NCBI GenBank assembly: GCA_964592425.1
Contig: CAZQCG010000003.1
Span: 62,001 to 126,000, forward strand
Source: Viridilinea sp964592425
GTDB lineage: Bacteria > Chloroflexota > Chloroflexia > Chloroflexales > Chloroflexaceae
Length of the DNA stretch: 64,000 bases
Direction: 5' to 3'
The notes under the pieces are model-generated. The model was not told where the DNA came from. It made no database searches and was given only the letters and a program-made list of their open reading frames with translations. Shown in pieces: positions 25,952 through 33,801 of the stretch. The translations under genes were made by a program, and so were the position numbers. Every line of letters begins with the position of its first letter. The stretch's first letter is position 1.

Positions 25952-26083
25952 TGCAGACCGCAATCCAGAGGGGGAAACTTAACGATGCCGCGTCGACCAC
26001 AGCGTCTCCGCCAGGCATAGCGATGCGATCCCTGGACATATAGTACCACTTGCATGTGACCGGGCAATTACGTGCATGGGGTC

Positions 26084-27121
26084 TCAGATGCTCAGTGCGG
26101 CCTGAGTTGCGGCGACCGCTTCCTGCACTGCTGCGGCATCGATCCCATAGTGGGTGACAGCACGCAGGATGCCGCCGCCCATGCCGCCCATCAGCACCCC
26201 ATGCGCACGAAGGCGTGCCAGGAAGGTGTCCTCACTCGGCCCGTCCGGCGCAAGGGCGAAGCGCACAATGTTGGTCTGCACCAACTCCAGCTTGATCTGC
26301 ACACCGGGAAGAGCAGCCAGGCCCTGGGCTAACAGACGCGCATTGGCATGATCTTCAGCCAGCCGTGGAACCATCTCATTGAGCGCAACGATGCCTGCTG
26401 CGGCGATCACCCCGGCCTGGCGCATACCACCGCCGAGCAATTTGCGGATGCGCCGCACCCGTTCGACAAAAGGAGCCGGGCCAGCCACCAGCGAGCCGAC
26501 CGGGGCGGCCAGTCCTTTCGAGAGGCAAAACTGCACCGTATCAACATGGGCGCTGATCGCCCGCGCCTCAACCCCCAGCGCCACCGCCGCATTAAAAATA
26601 CGTGCTCCGTCAAGATGCAAAGGCACACCCGCCTGCTGGGCAATCGTATGGGCCGCTTGCAGGTAGGCCAGATCGAGCACTGTACCACCGCAGCGATTCT
26701 GGGTATTCTCGAGACAGAAGACACCCGGCTCGGCATGGTGAATATCATCGGCTGGCGCAAGCGCTACACGCACCTGCTCGAGAGCGAGGCTACCGTCGGT
26801 TGCCGTTGGCAAGGTCTGGTAGACCAGACCACCCAGCGCCGAGGCACCGCCTGCTTCGTAGTGATAGATATGGCACTCATCGCCGCAGACGACGCGCTGG
26901 CCACGGCGGGCGTGGGCCAGCAGCGCCGAGAGGTTGCCCATCGTCCCGCTGACCACCAGCACGGCAGCCTCTTTGCCCATCAACGCGGCAGCCAGCGCTT
27001 CAAGCCGGTTGACCGTCGGATCTTCACCATAGACATCATCGCCCAACTCGGCATGCAAGATCGCCTCGCGCATCGCCGGGCTAGGCAGCGTGACGGTATC
27101 ACTACGCAGATCGATTGCCAT
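26084..27121 (-). CDS. ltaE: Low-specificity L-threonine aldolase
   Basis: This 345-residue PLP-dependent enzyme of the aspartate aminotransferase fold cleaves L-threonine or L-allo-threonine to glycine and acetaldehyde. It begins MAIDLRSDTVTLPSPAMREA, the classic family opening. GDDVYGEDPTVNRLE follows, along with HLDGARIFNAAVALGV and the PLP lysine in FCLSKGLAAPVGS. AGGAAGGAAG lies upstream of the ATG. It follows a thioredoxin-fold lipoprotein by 16 bases. Glycine produced here could feed the glycine cleavage system encoded at 59256-64000, although the genes are far apart. Confidence 0.93.
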   Translation of the reverse strand: MAIDLRSDTVTLPSPAMREAILHAELGDDVYGEDPTVNRLEALAAALMGKEAAVLVVSGTMGNLSALLAHARRGQRVVCGDECHIYHYEAGGASALGGLVYQTLPTATDGSLALEQVRVALAPADDIHHAEPGVFCLENTQNRCGGTVLDLAYLQAAHTIAQQAGVPLHLDGARIFNAAVALGVEARAISAHVDTVQFCLSKGLAAPVGSLVAGPAPFVERVRRIRKLLGGGMRQAGVIAAAGIVALNEMVPRLAEDHANARLLAQGLAALPGVQIKLELVQTNIVRFALAPDGPSEDTFLARLRAHGVLMGGMGGGILRAVTHYGIDAAAVQEAVAATQAALSI

Positions 27122-27137
27122 GGGGGTCTCTTCCTTC

Positions 27138-28043
27138 CTACGGGGTTGGTGCGGTGATCGGCAGACCGGCGGCTAACTCCTTCAAGGCCGGCTCCATCTC
27201 GCTAAAGGTGATGCCTCCCTCGTAGCGCGCCTGAATGAGGCCCTCTTTGTCGATCAAAAACGTCCAGGGCTCGGTGAGCAGATTCCACTCGTGCATTGCG
27301 GCAACCCGCCGTTGGGCCTGGAACGACTCACCGTAGGGGTAGGGATAGACCTCGATATGAATAAAGTTGACCTGGTCTTTGAACTGTGCTTTGAGCTTCT
27401 TCAGCACCAACTGGTTGGGCGCACAGACGGCCGTCTGACAATAGCCGGGCGTAGAGAAGGCTACCACAAACGGCTTACCAGCCGTCAGCGCCTCTGCGAC
27501 CGTCAACTGGTAGAGATCGGGGTCAGGGTTAGCGTCCGAGGTAATCTTAGTCAGGTCAGGGTTATCACGGATGGTCAGGTTCTGACTAGGGATGGCCGGG
27601 CTGCTGACGGCAGGCACCTGTGGCTTGGCAAGCACATCGAGGCGCAAACGGGAGACCGCGGGGGCACCCTCGGCCCCAGGCAGATCGATCTCCATTGCCC
27701 AGGCCCCCGGCTGATCAAAAGCAGCGTAGCCGACATAGAGCCCGAAGGGCAAGCCCTCACCACGGTAGACAGCCAGCGACTCGCTCACCACCTGCTCAGG
27801 CGTAGCGCCATCGAGGTAAAAGAAGCGCATCGGCATGCTCAGGTTCGGGTCATTGAGCGGCGTACCATTTTGCAGCACCCCCAGGGCAATTCGATTCGGG
27901 CCTGGGGCCAACTCAGAGATAGCCAGCACCGGGATCATCTGGCCAGGCGGAGGGGTAGGAGTCGCCGCTGTCTGGCCGCAGGCCACCAGCAGCAGAGCCA
28001 GCAGAACAAGAACCAGGGGTCGGACACCCGGCCAGAGCTTCAT
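27138..28043 (-). CDS. Thioredoxin-fold lipoprotein (TlpA/ResA-like)
   Basis: This 301-residue lipoprotein begins MKLWPGVRPLVLVLLALLLV, and the lipobox LVAC puts the lipidated cysteine at residue 22. A beta-rich middle region (about 40-175) precedes a thioredoxin-like domain, with FVVAFSTPGYCQTAVCAPN. The two cysteines are spaced CxxxxC, unlike the CxxC of active thioredoxins. That spacing suggests a peroxiredoxin/AhpC-type or non-redox carrier role. The C-terminal part (WNLLTEPWTFLIDKEGLIQARYEGG) retains the conserved cis-Pro region. It acts on the outer face of the membrane. GGAG precedes the ATG at 28043. It probably leads ltaE in a two-gene operon. Confidence 0.82.
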   Translation of the reverse strand: MKLWPGVRPLVLVLLALLLVACGQTAATPTPPPGQMIPVLAISELAPGPNRIALGVLQNGTPLNDPNLSMPMRFFYLDGATPEQVVSESLAVYRGEGLPFGLYVGYAAFDQPGAWAMEIDLPGAEGAPAVSRLRLDVLAKPQVPAVSSPAIPSQNLTIRDNPDLTKITSDANPDPDLYQLTVAEALTAGKPFVVAFSTPGYCQTAVCAPNQLVLKKLKAQFKDQVNFIHIEVYPYPYGESFQAQRRVAAMHEWNLLTEPWTFLIDKEGLIQARYEGGITFSEMEPALKELAAGLPITAPTP

Positions 28044-28092
28044 AGAGATGCTCCACGTTATGCTTTGTGCGCCGCAACGGGGCACCCGCCGC

Positions 28093-28098
28093 ATTATA
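28093..28098 (-). promoter_or_regulatory. -10 element for the thioredoxin lipoprotein operon
   Basis: TATAAT on the minus strand lies 50 bases before the lipoprotein start. The matching -35 position falls beside or inside the assembly gap that begins at 28119, so it cannot be checked. Confidence 0.4.
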
Positions 28099-28108
28099 CC
28101 GCGCCATG

Positions 28109-28293
28109 CCCCGCCGGGNNNNNNNNNNNNNNNNNNNNNNNNNNNNNNNNNNNNNNNNNNNNNNNNNNNNNNNNNNNNNNNNNNNNNNNNNNNNNNNNNN
28201 NNNNNNNNNNNNNNNNNNGTCAATCAAACCCCGCCGGGGTCAATCAAACCCCGCCGGGGTCAATCAAACCCCGCCGGGGTCAATCAAACCCCG
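28109..28293. repeat. 20-bp minisatellite array (CAATCAAACCCCGCCGGGGT)
   Basis: At least three full 20-bp units lie at 28221-28280, followed by a partial unit. Another partial unit lies on the left of the gap. Each unit contains the palindromic core CCCCGCCGGGG, and units abut with no spacers. The true length is unknown. Confidence 0.9.
28119..28218. other. Assembly gap of 100 N
   Basis: This is a scaffold join inside a tandem repeat in the lipoprotein-subtilase intergenic region. The left flank ends in CCCCGCCGGG and the right flank begins with the same repeat unit, so the array spans the gap. Confidence 0.97.
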
Positions 28294-28329
28294 GTAGGGG
28301 CGCAGCAGCGTACGCTGCTGCGCCCCTAC
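28294..28329. repeat. Perfect 36-bp palindrome at the subtilase 3' side
   Basis: GTAGGGGCGCAGCAGCGT is followed directly by its exact reverse complement, making an 18-bp stem with no unpaired loop bases. It shares the GGGGCG(C/T)AGCAGC core with 2817-2845 and 47301-47330. It lies 29 bases downstream of the subtilase stop and could act as a terminator or mRNA end. Confidence 0.85.
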
Positions 28330-28357
28330 GCCATACCCGGATGCCATTACGACCGCT

Positions 28358-31300
28358 TCACCCGCCTATTCGCATCACCGGCAGATAGACCGGGAAGACC
28401 CGATTCTGGGGGGTGGTACAAATACTCGATGCATCGATCGTCCGGCTGGCAATGGCTACCATGCCCATACGATCGGTCACCTCGACCCGTACCGTGTGCG
28501 TATTGCCCTCCTCCGAGCACTGGTAAACGTGGCCTGCCGTACTGCTGAGCGAGGTCGTATACAGACTCTCGTCACCAAAGTCCCAGCGGTACTCCACTGG
28601 CGTTGCCCCAGTGGTTGTGCTGGTGTAACTGGCCGTAAAGATGGCTGTGCCGGTGCTCGAGATAGCCGCCGTCTGCGAAACAGTGGCCGTGCCGGGTGCC
28701 GCCTCCAGCCAGGTCATCAACGTACCGAGCAGATCGTCCGCAGAGGTGAGGCTGGCGCTGCCCAGTGTTGGGGCCGATGGTCTGAGCCCTTCGAGGCCGA
28801 AGGCCAGGTAGGCCGAGCGGCCACGGTAGGTGATCCCCGATCGTTCCAGCGCAATCTGGTCGTCATAGGCCATTGCGACGATGCCCTGATCCTGGTTGTT
28901 TTGCCCGCCATACATGAAGAGCGGCGTACTCTGGATGCTGTCACCGGAACCGGGAATTTCCGGGTTCGGGTTATCGGTCGGCTGTGCGTTGGTGAGCTCA
29001 TCGATATAACTCACCTGGCCCGTGTAGGGCTCTGGCTCGATCTGCCCACGCACCTCGCCGGCGGGATTCTGGGTGGTGTGGACATTGATATAGAAGCCGT
29101 TGCTCAGCAAGGTCTCTACCTCTGTGACGGTGAGCGGCGGGTTGATCACACCACTGAGATTCAACGCTGTGGTGGGGCTCACCACGGTGGGGGTAAAGGG
29201 TGCAGTGGTCAGAACTCTAACCACCGGGCCATTGGCCCCGGCATCAGCGTCGTGGATGAATACCCCCGTCACGGTGACTTCCTGGGTAGAGGTCACCGTC
29301 ACGTTATAGGTCAGGCGAGCCTGGTCGACGTTATAGTTGACCGCAAACGTGCCACCGGCCGGACTCACCACCGGCGGAACCTCGCTACCGCCCGTTAGTG
29401 AACCGCTGGCGTTATAGGAGCGCGGTACCGAAAGGTCAAGGCTGAGACCACGCAGAGCTGCCGGGGCCGTATGGGCCGCAATCACCGGCTCCATCGGGGT
29501 CTGATTGTTGCTAATACTGTCTTGCACAAAGACTGCGCCGAGACGGTAGCAGTAGAAGAACTCGCTACAATTCTCTGGCGTGGCTTCCCCCAGGGTTGAC
29601 GAAAGATCCTGGCCCATAGCGATCAGGCGCCCGCCACTGTTGAGGTAATCGACCATCCGATCCTGCTGCACCAGTGAGAGACCCAGACTTACAGCGTAGT
29701 TCTCGCCGGTGAACCAGACCACCGTCTGGTAGCCCAGCATCTCGGCAACACTCGGCAGGTCAACCCCCGGCCCGAGCTCGAGGAGGTTGTAGGTCATCCC
29801 TAGCCTGGTCAGCGTGGTGGTGTAGTACCAGCTATAGTCAGGAAAGCCAGCGAAACTCCCATCATTGTCGATCAGCAGCACATTAGCCAGTTGCTGATTG
29901 GGGGTCACGCGGGCCCATGCGGCCAGATGGGCATCATGGACAGGGCCATCGAGGGTCAGGTAGCCCTGGTTATCACCATAACCACGCCCGTTAGCCGGAT
30001 TGAAAGTGACGGTAAAGGTCTTCGTCTCGCCGGGATTGAGCGTCAGGCTGGCTGGCGTAAAGGTCATCCCTGGCACGGTTGTGGTCTGGGTTGGGGCGAA
30101 ACCAGCCCCGGTCCAGATCGTGCCGATGGTGTAGGTCTCGGTCGCATTCGCAACACTCTGCACCGTTACCAGCAACGACTTCTGTGTGCCGGTCGGCACC
30201 AGGCCGAAGCTCAGGCTCTGCGGGTTGAGAATGACGCCGGGATCGAGCACGTTCTGCAGATCGAGGCGCCCGGCACCCATATCGAGGGGCTGCGCCGGGG
30301 TTTCGTCGAAGTTATAGACCTCAAGGTACTTCGCGGTCGACATGAGCGCCGACTTGACCGCCCAGTTGGGCCAGTTGGGGTAGGCCTGTTTAACCAGCGC
30401 CGCTGCACCGGCGACGTGCGGTGAAGCCATCGAGGTGCCGGAGGACTGGCCATAGCCCAGGTGCGCCGCCTCGCCGGTAGTCGTTTCGTCATAGCCCTGG
30501 GCCACAATATTGACGCCAGGGGCGGCGATATCGGGCTTGAGCACATTGCCGACCCCGGGGCCACGGCTGCTGAAGTTGATGATCCGATCGGCGATATTGC
30601 CAGCCTGGAAGGCAAGCGTGTTGACCTGGAAGCGAGCGCTATTTGCCCCAACCTGGGCGAAATGGTTGAGCAGGCCAAGGCCTGCCGTGCGCCCGACAAA
30701 GAGCGAGCTAATCGTGACCTGGTTGCCAACCGCGCCCGGCCCCATGTTGATCAGGCCCTCACCACCAGCCGCCGAGTTATAGACCACGACGAAGGTCGCC
30801 CCGGCCTGCTGAGCATTGAGCACCTTGACACCAAATTCACAGGTACCACGGCTGATCAAGGCAGCCTTGCCGATGAAAGTTCCCGCTGGCCAGGGCTGGC
30901 AGCCCTCCACATTGGCTGGATCGGCCGTCAGTGCCGGCAGGTACGGGTACTCTAGCACCTGGGCGGGTGGCAAAGGCGTGCCAAACGAGGCTCCGGCAAA
31001 GGCGGCATTCTTGACCGTATCGCTGATCGTTGTGGTGAGCCGGCCAGAGGCCAGCGTGCCAGGGGTCGTGCTCGCCGCAACAACGATATACTCCTGCGAC
31101 GGATGGTCGGTAGTACCATTGCCAGGGCCAGCGTTCCCGGCCGACATGGAGACGAAGACGCCAGCATTCCAGGCATTGATCAGCGCCTGGTCGAGCGGGT
31201 CATACATGCCGCCTTCGCTGATGGGGCCACCGCCCCACGAGTTGTTGACCACGTCGGCACCGTCACGCACAATATCTTCCAGCGCCGCCAGACCCTCAGC

Positions 31301-32227
31301 CGTGTAGAAACTTTCGATGCCATTCACGCTGTTGTAAAAGACACGGTAGCTCATCACATAGGCATTCGGGGCCACCCCGCTGATCCGTCCGATATTCAGG
31401 CCAGAGATGGTTGCATTTTCAACGATGCCACCAGCCGCTGTCGACGAGGTGTGCATACCATGGGAGGTACCACCGAAGCCAGGCCATGGATTGGCATCGG
31501 CGGGGATGGGCGGATCCCAATCACGGAAGTAGACCCGCGAGGCAATAATCTTGCCATTGTTATTGCTGCTCAGGCCGAGGCCGGCAGGGCCGTAGCCATC
31601 GGGATAACGATAGCCCGTGCCGTTCATCATCGCGGCCAGGTGATGGACGCCACCGTCCATCGAAGCGACCTTGATCCCGGCACCGGCCTGCTCGCGCCCG
31701 CCGAGGGCTGCCCAGAGCTGTGGTGCATTGATCAGGTTGGTGCTGGTGTAGAGATCGCTGGCATGGGGCAAGTCGGGATAGACTCCCTTGACGCCAGGCA
31801 GGCGAGCGATAGTGCGCATCGCCTCATCTTTACTAGCACTACCGAGGTGGATGGCCATCCCGTTGAAGAGCACCTGATAGCTGTTCAACTCGGTTGTGCC
31901 AAACTCGTTGGTAAAGGTGCTCACCCGTGCACCAGGCAGAGCCCGCTGAAGATTGGTGGCAAAAGCGGCCTGTTCAGCTTCAAGTGCATCGATATAGCTC
32001 TGGGCCAGACTTGATTGCAGGCCCGGTGCACTCGTTTCGGTCTGAGCCAGAGCCGGTAAGGCGACGGACAGGGGCGGTGAGTCCAGTTCGACAATTAAGC
32101 GCGGTGATGCCAGCGGCACCGAGGCAGGCCCATCGCTGATCGACTCATCAGCAGAGGTACTGCGCCCGGGCGCAAGCAGCAGACCCAGCACGACCAGGAG
32201 CACTCCGAGGTACCTGACGCTGTTCAT
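28358..32227 (-). CDS. Secreted subtilisin-like (S8) protease with PA, CHRD and PKD-type domains
   Basis: This 1289-residue exported protease begins MNSVRYLGVLLVVLGLLLAP, a signal peptide. An inhibitor_I9-like pro-region (about 40-155) precedes the S8 domain. The catalytic triad is Asp191 (VASMDGGV), His256 (SHGMHTSS) and Ser599 (SGTSMASP), with oxyanion Asn329. A protease-associated domain is inserted near 425-530. Downstream there is a beta region, a CHRD domain (about 970-1110, SGSLTGGSEVPPVVSPAGG) and a PKD-like domain near 1190-1265 (YRWDFGDESLY). The protein ends VYLPVMRIGG, resembling two other exported proteins here. GGAAGG precedes the ATG at 32227. It probably degrades extracellular or cell-surface protein. 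Confidence 0.92.
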   Translation of the reverse strand: MNSVRYLGVLLVVLGLLLAPGRSTSADESISDGPASVPLASPRLIVELDSPPLSVALPALAQTETSAPGLQSSLAQSYIDALEAEQAAFATNLQRALPGARVSTFTNEFGTTELNSYQVLFNGMAIHLGSASKDEAMRTIARLPGVKGVYPDLPHASDLYTSTNLINAPQLWAALGGREQAGAGIKVASMDGGVHHLAAMMNGTGYRYPDGYGPAGLGLSSNNNGKIIASRVYFRDWDPPIPADANPWPGFGGTSHGMHTSSTAAGGIVENATISGLNIGRISGVAPNAYVMSYRVFYNSVNGIESFYTAEGLAALEDIVRDGADVVNNSWGGGPISEGGMYDPLDQALINAWNAGVFVSMSAGNAGPGNGTTDHPSQEYIVVAASTTPGTLASGRLTTTISDTVKNAAFAGASFGTPLPPAQVLEYPYLPALTADPANVEGCQPWPAGTFIGKAALISRGTCEFGVKVLNAQQAGATFVVVYNSAAGGEGLINMGPGAVGNQVTISSLFVGRTAGLGLLNHFAQVGANSARFQVNTLAFQAGNIADRIINFSSRGPGVGNVLKPDIAAPGVNIVAQGYDETTTGEAAHLGYGQSSGTSMASPHVAGAAALVKQAYPNWPNWAVKSALMSTAKYLEVYNFDETPAQPLDMGAGRLDLQNVLDPGVILNPQSLSFGLVPTGTQKSLLVTVQSVANATETYTIGTIWTGAGFAPTQTTTVPGMTFTPASLTLNPGETKTFTVTFNPANGRGYGDNQGYLTLDGPVHDAHLAAWARVTPNQQLANVLLIDNDGSFAGFPDYSWYYTTTLTRLGMTYNLLELGPGVDLPSVAEMLGYQTVVWFTGENYAVSLGLSLVQQDRMVDYLNSGGRLIAMGQDLSSTLGEATPENCSEFFYCYRLGAVFVQDSISNNQTPMEPVIAAHTAPAALRGLSLDLSVPRSYNASGSLTGGSEVPPVVSPAGGTFAVNYNVDQARLTYNVTVTSTQEVTVTGVFIHDADAGANGPVVRVLTTAPFTPTVVSPTTALNLSGVINPPLTVTEVETLLSNGFYINVHTTQNPAGEVRGQIEPEPYTGQVSYIDELTNAQPTDNPNPEIPGSGDSIQSTPLFMYGGQNNQDQGIVAMAYDDQIALERSGITYRGRSAYLAFGLEGLRPSAPTLGSASLTSADDLLGTLMTWLEAAPGTATVSQTAAISSTGTAIFTASYTSTTTGATPVEYRWDFGDESLYTTSLSSTAGHVYQCSEEGNTHTVRVEVTDRMGMVAIASRTIDASSICTTPQNRVFPVYLPVMRIGG

Positions 32228-32281
32228 AACGACCTTCCTGCTTCCTGATATGACAGGGGCATTGACCAAACAACAAACCAC

Positions 32282-32303
32282 GCCGGTAGGCTTCCCTACC
32301 GGC
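32282..32303. promoter_or_regulatory. Hairpin in the subtilase leader
   Basis: GCCGGTAGG and CCTACCGGC form a perfect 9-bp stem with a CTTC loop, 55-76 bases upstream of the subtilase ATG. If the predicted promoter is right, it falls in the 5' leader and may affect mRNA stability. Confidence 0.5.
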
Positions 32304-32324
32304 CAGCACCTATGGCTACGATGC

Positions 32325-32354
32325 ACTGTAGAAGTTCGGCCAACCTTAACTCAA
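32325..32354 (-). promoter_or_regulatory. Candidate promoter for the subtilase gene
   Basis: On the minus strand, TTGAGT (32354-32349) and TACAGT (32330-32325) are 18 bases apart. The predicted start of transcription would leave a leader of about 90 bases. Both hexamers match four of six consensus positions. Confidence 0.35.
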
Positions 32355-32366
32355 CATCATCATTGA

Positions 32367-32422
32367 TGCATATATGCAAAAAAGGGAGGCGTACTTAAGT
32401 ACTATCAGCCCATAGTACTTTT
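32367..32422. repeat. Cluster of three palindromes between the GT87 and subtilase genes
   Basis: TGCATATATGCA (32367-32378) and GTACTTAAGTAC (32391-32402) are perfect 12-bp palindromes. AGTACTAT (32398-32405) pairs with ATAGTACT (32412-32419), which is followed by TTTT. The block is AT-rich for this genome. It could be a regulator-binding site or a terminator for the GT87 gene. Confidence 0.5.
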
Positions 32423-32434
32423 GGTGCGCACCCC

Positions 32435-33682
32435 TCAACGCTCAGCTTGTAGTGTAGCGGCCTGGCGGTGGCGTTCAGCAAGCATTGCCAACAGCGCCAG
32501 GTAGCCAAGCAGGCCGAAGAGGGGCGGTACCAGGAAGAGCAGGCCCCAGCCGCGCAGGAGCGCAGCGTTCAAGGCCGGGTATAGCCGATACCATTCGGAC
32601 GGCAAAAGCAGCAGCACCGTGGCCAGCACCATTGCGGCGTTGAGCCAGACTGAGCGGTAACGGTGCAGCGCACGCACCAGCACCAGCATGGGCAGCAAGA
32701 GGCCACCCAGGTTATAGTAGCCATTCACCGGGGCGAGCAGCAATGACGCGCAGAGCCACAGGCTAAAGCCGAGCAGGGCCCCAAGCGGGCCAGGGCTGCT
32801 GCTGCCGCGTACACAGAGGCCCAGGATGAGTAGGGCCACCAGCAGAGTAAGGCCATTGGCCAGCAGGGGCTGATCGGCCAGGGGTGTAAAACGGGTGCCG
32901 CTGATTGTCAGCAGGCGGCGCAAGAAGCCCGTCAGTGAGACATTAAATTCCGCCGCATAGGGATAGAAACTGCTGAGCAGCACCCGCTCGAGATACGAGC
33001 GATAGGGCTGCAGGCCGTGGAAGAGCAGCGGGATGGCCAGCAGCGGCACGGTAAACAGGGCAGCCCAGAGCAAGACCCGGCGCGGGCCGCGCAGCAGGTA
33101 GTAGATGCCCATCAGGCCGGGGTAGAGCTTGATCAGGGTAGCCAGCGCCAGGAAGCCCCCGGTCAGGGCCGGGCGACGTTCAGCCAGCGCAAAGCCTGCT
33201 ACCAACACCAGGGCCAGCACAATCCCAAGCTGGCCATAGAGCAGGCAAAGGTAATTTGGCGGGGCAACTGCCACCGCAGCCGCAAGCCCGCCCCAGTAGT
33301 AGCGCAGGCCGGGAGGGCGGGCAATCCAGAGGCTCAGGCAATACAGCGCAACCAGGGCAGTAGCGTTGAGCACAAACCAGACCATACGCCAACTATCCGC
33401 GTCCAGTGCCACACCAGGCAGCAGCAGGTAGGCCAGCAGGGGCGGGTTGGGATAGGGCGGCGCCTCGGCATCTCCCGCGCCGGTCGTCGCATAAGGATCG
33501 CCAGCAATGATGAGATTGCGTGCCGCCTGGCGATACTGGGCACTATCGTCATGCTCAGGGCCAAGGTTGAAGCCAATCGAGGCGATGATCAGCAAGGCCA
33601 AAGCTGCAAAGCAGAGATTGATCAGCAGCCAGATGCGCGCATGCCGCCCGTCTGGAGCAACGCTCGAATTCCCAGGCTTCAT
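32435..33682 (-). CDS. Polytopic glycosyltransferase, GT87/DUF2029 family
   Basis: This 415-residue membrane protein has about ten helices. It begins MKPGNSSVAPDGRHARIWLL and its first loop holds GPEHDDSAQYRQAARN. The acidic residues there resemble the catalytic loop of the GT-C fold. The region ATLIKLYPGLMGIYYLLRGP is the strongest GT87 hallmark, shared with mycobacterial polyprenyl-phosphomannose-dependent transferases. It likely adds a sugar to an envelope glycan using a lipid-linked donor. The start codon overlaps the left target duplication of a MITE-like element (33682-33782), which may supply or disrupt its upstream region. Confidence 0.78.
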   Translation of the reverse strand: MKPGNSSVAPDGRHARIWLLINLCFAALALLIIASIGFNLGPEHDDSAQYRQAARNLIIAGDPYATTGAGDAEAPPYPNPPLLAYLLLPGVALDADSWRMVWFVLNATALVALYCLSLWIARPPGLRYYWGGLAAAVAVAPPNYLCLLYGQLGIVLALVLVAGFALAERRPALTGGFLALATLIKLYPGLMGIYYLLRGPRRVLLWAALFTVPLLAIPLLFHGLQPYRSYLERVLLSSFYPYAAEFNVSLTGFLRRLLTISGTRFTPLADQPLLANGLTLLVALLILGLCVRGSSSPGPLGALLGFSLWLCASLLLAPVNGYYNLGGLLLPMLVLVRALHRYRSVWLNAAMVLATVLLLLPSEWYRLYPALNAALLRGWGLLFLVPPLFGLLGYLALLAMLAERHRQAATLQAER

Positions 33683-33685
33683 AAG

Positions 33686-33778
33686 ACAAGGTTTCGGGCT
33701 GGTTTACAATTCAGCGTCACTCGCCGCGTACTGATGCGCTCGGGCTATTTTCTATTTGCTATCGCCTAAATCCTTCTC
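33686..33778 (+). mobile_element. MITE-like element, copy A
   Basis: This 93-bp element begins ACAAGGTTTCGGGC and ends GGATTTAG-complementary CCTAAATCCTTCTC. Its ends form imperfect terminal inverted repeats, and TAAG is duplicated on both sides (33682-33685 and 33779-33782). It differs from copy B (41695-41787, opposite orientation) at four positions. It fills the gap between dnaA and the GT87 gene. It has no coding capacity. Confidence 0.8.
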
Positions 33779-33801
33779 TAAGGGATGAAGGAAGAATGCG
33801 C

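Noticed and set aside
28109..28293. Repeat array resembling a CRISPR locus
   Set aside because: Units are 20 bp and contiguous, with no spacers, and no cas genes are in the window. It is a minisatellite.
33682..33782. The repeat before GT87 as a shared promoter
   Set aside because: The two copies lie in opposite orientation relative to their downstream genes. Inverted repeat ends plus flanking duplications fit an insertion better.
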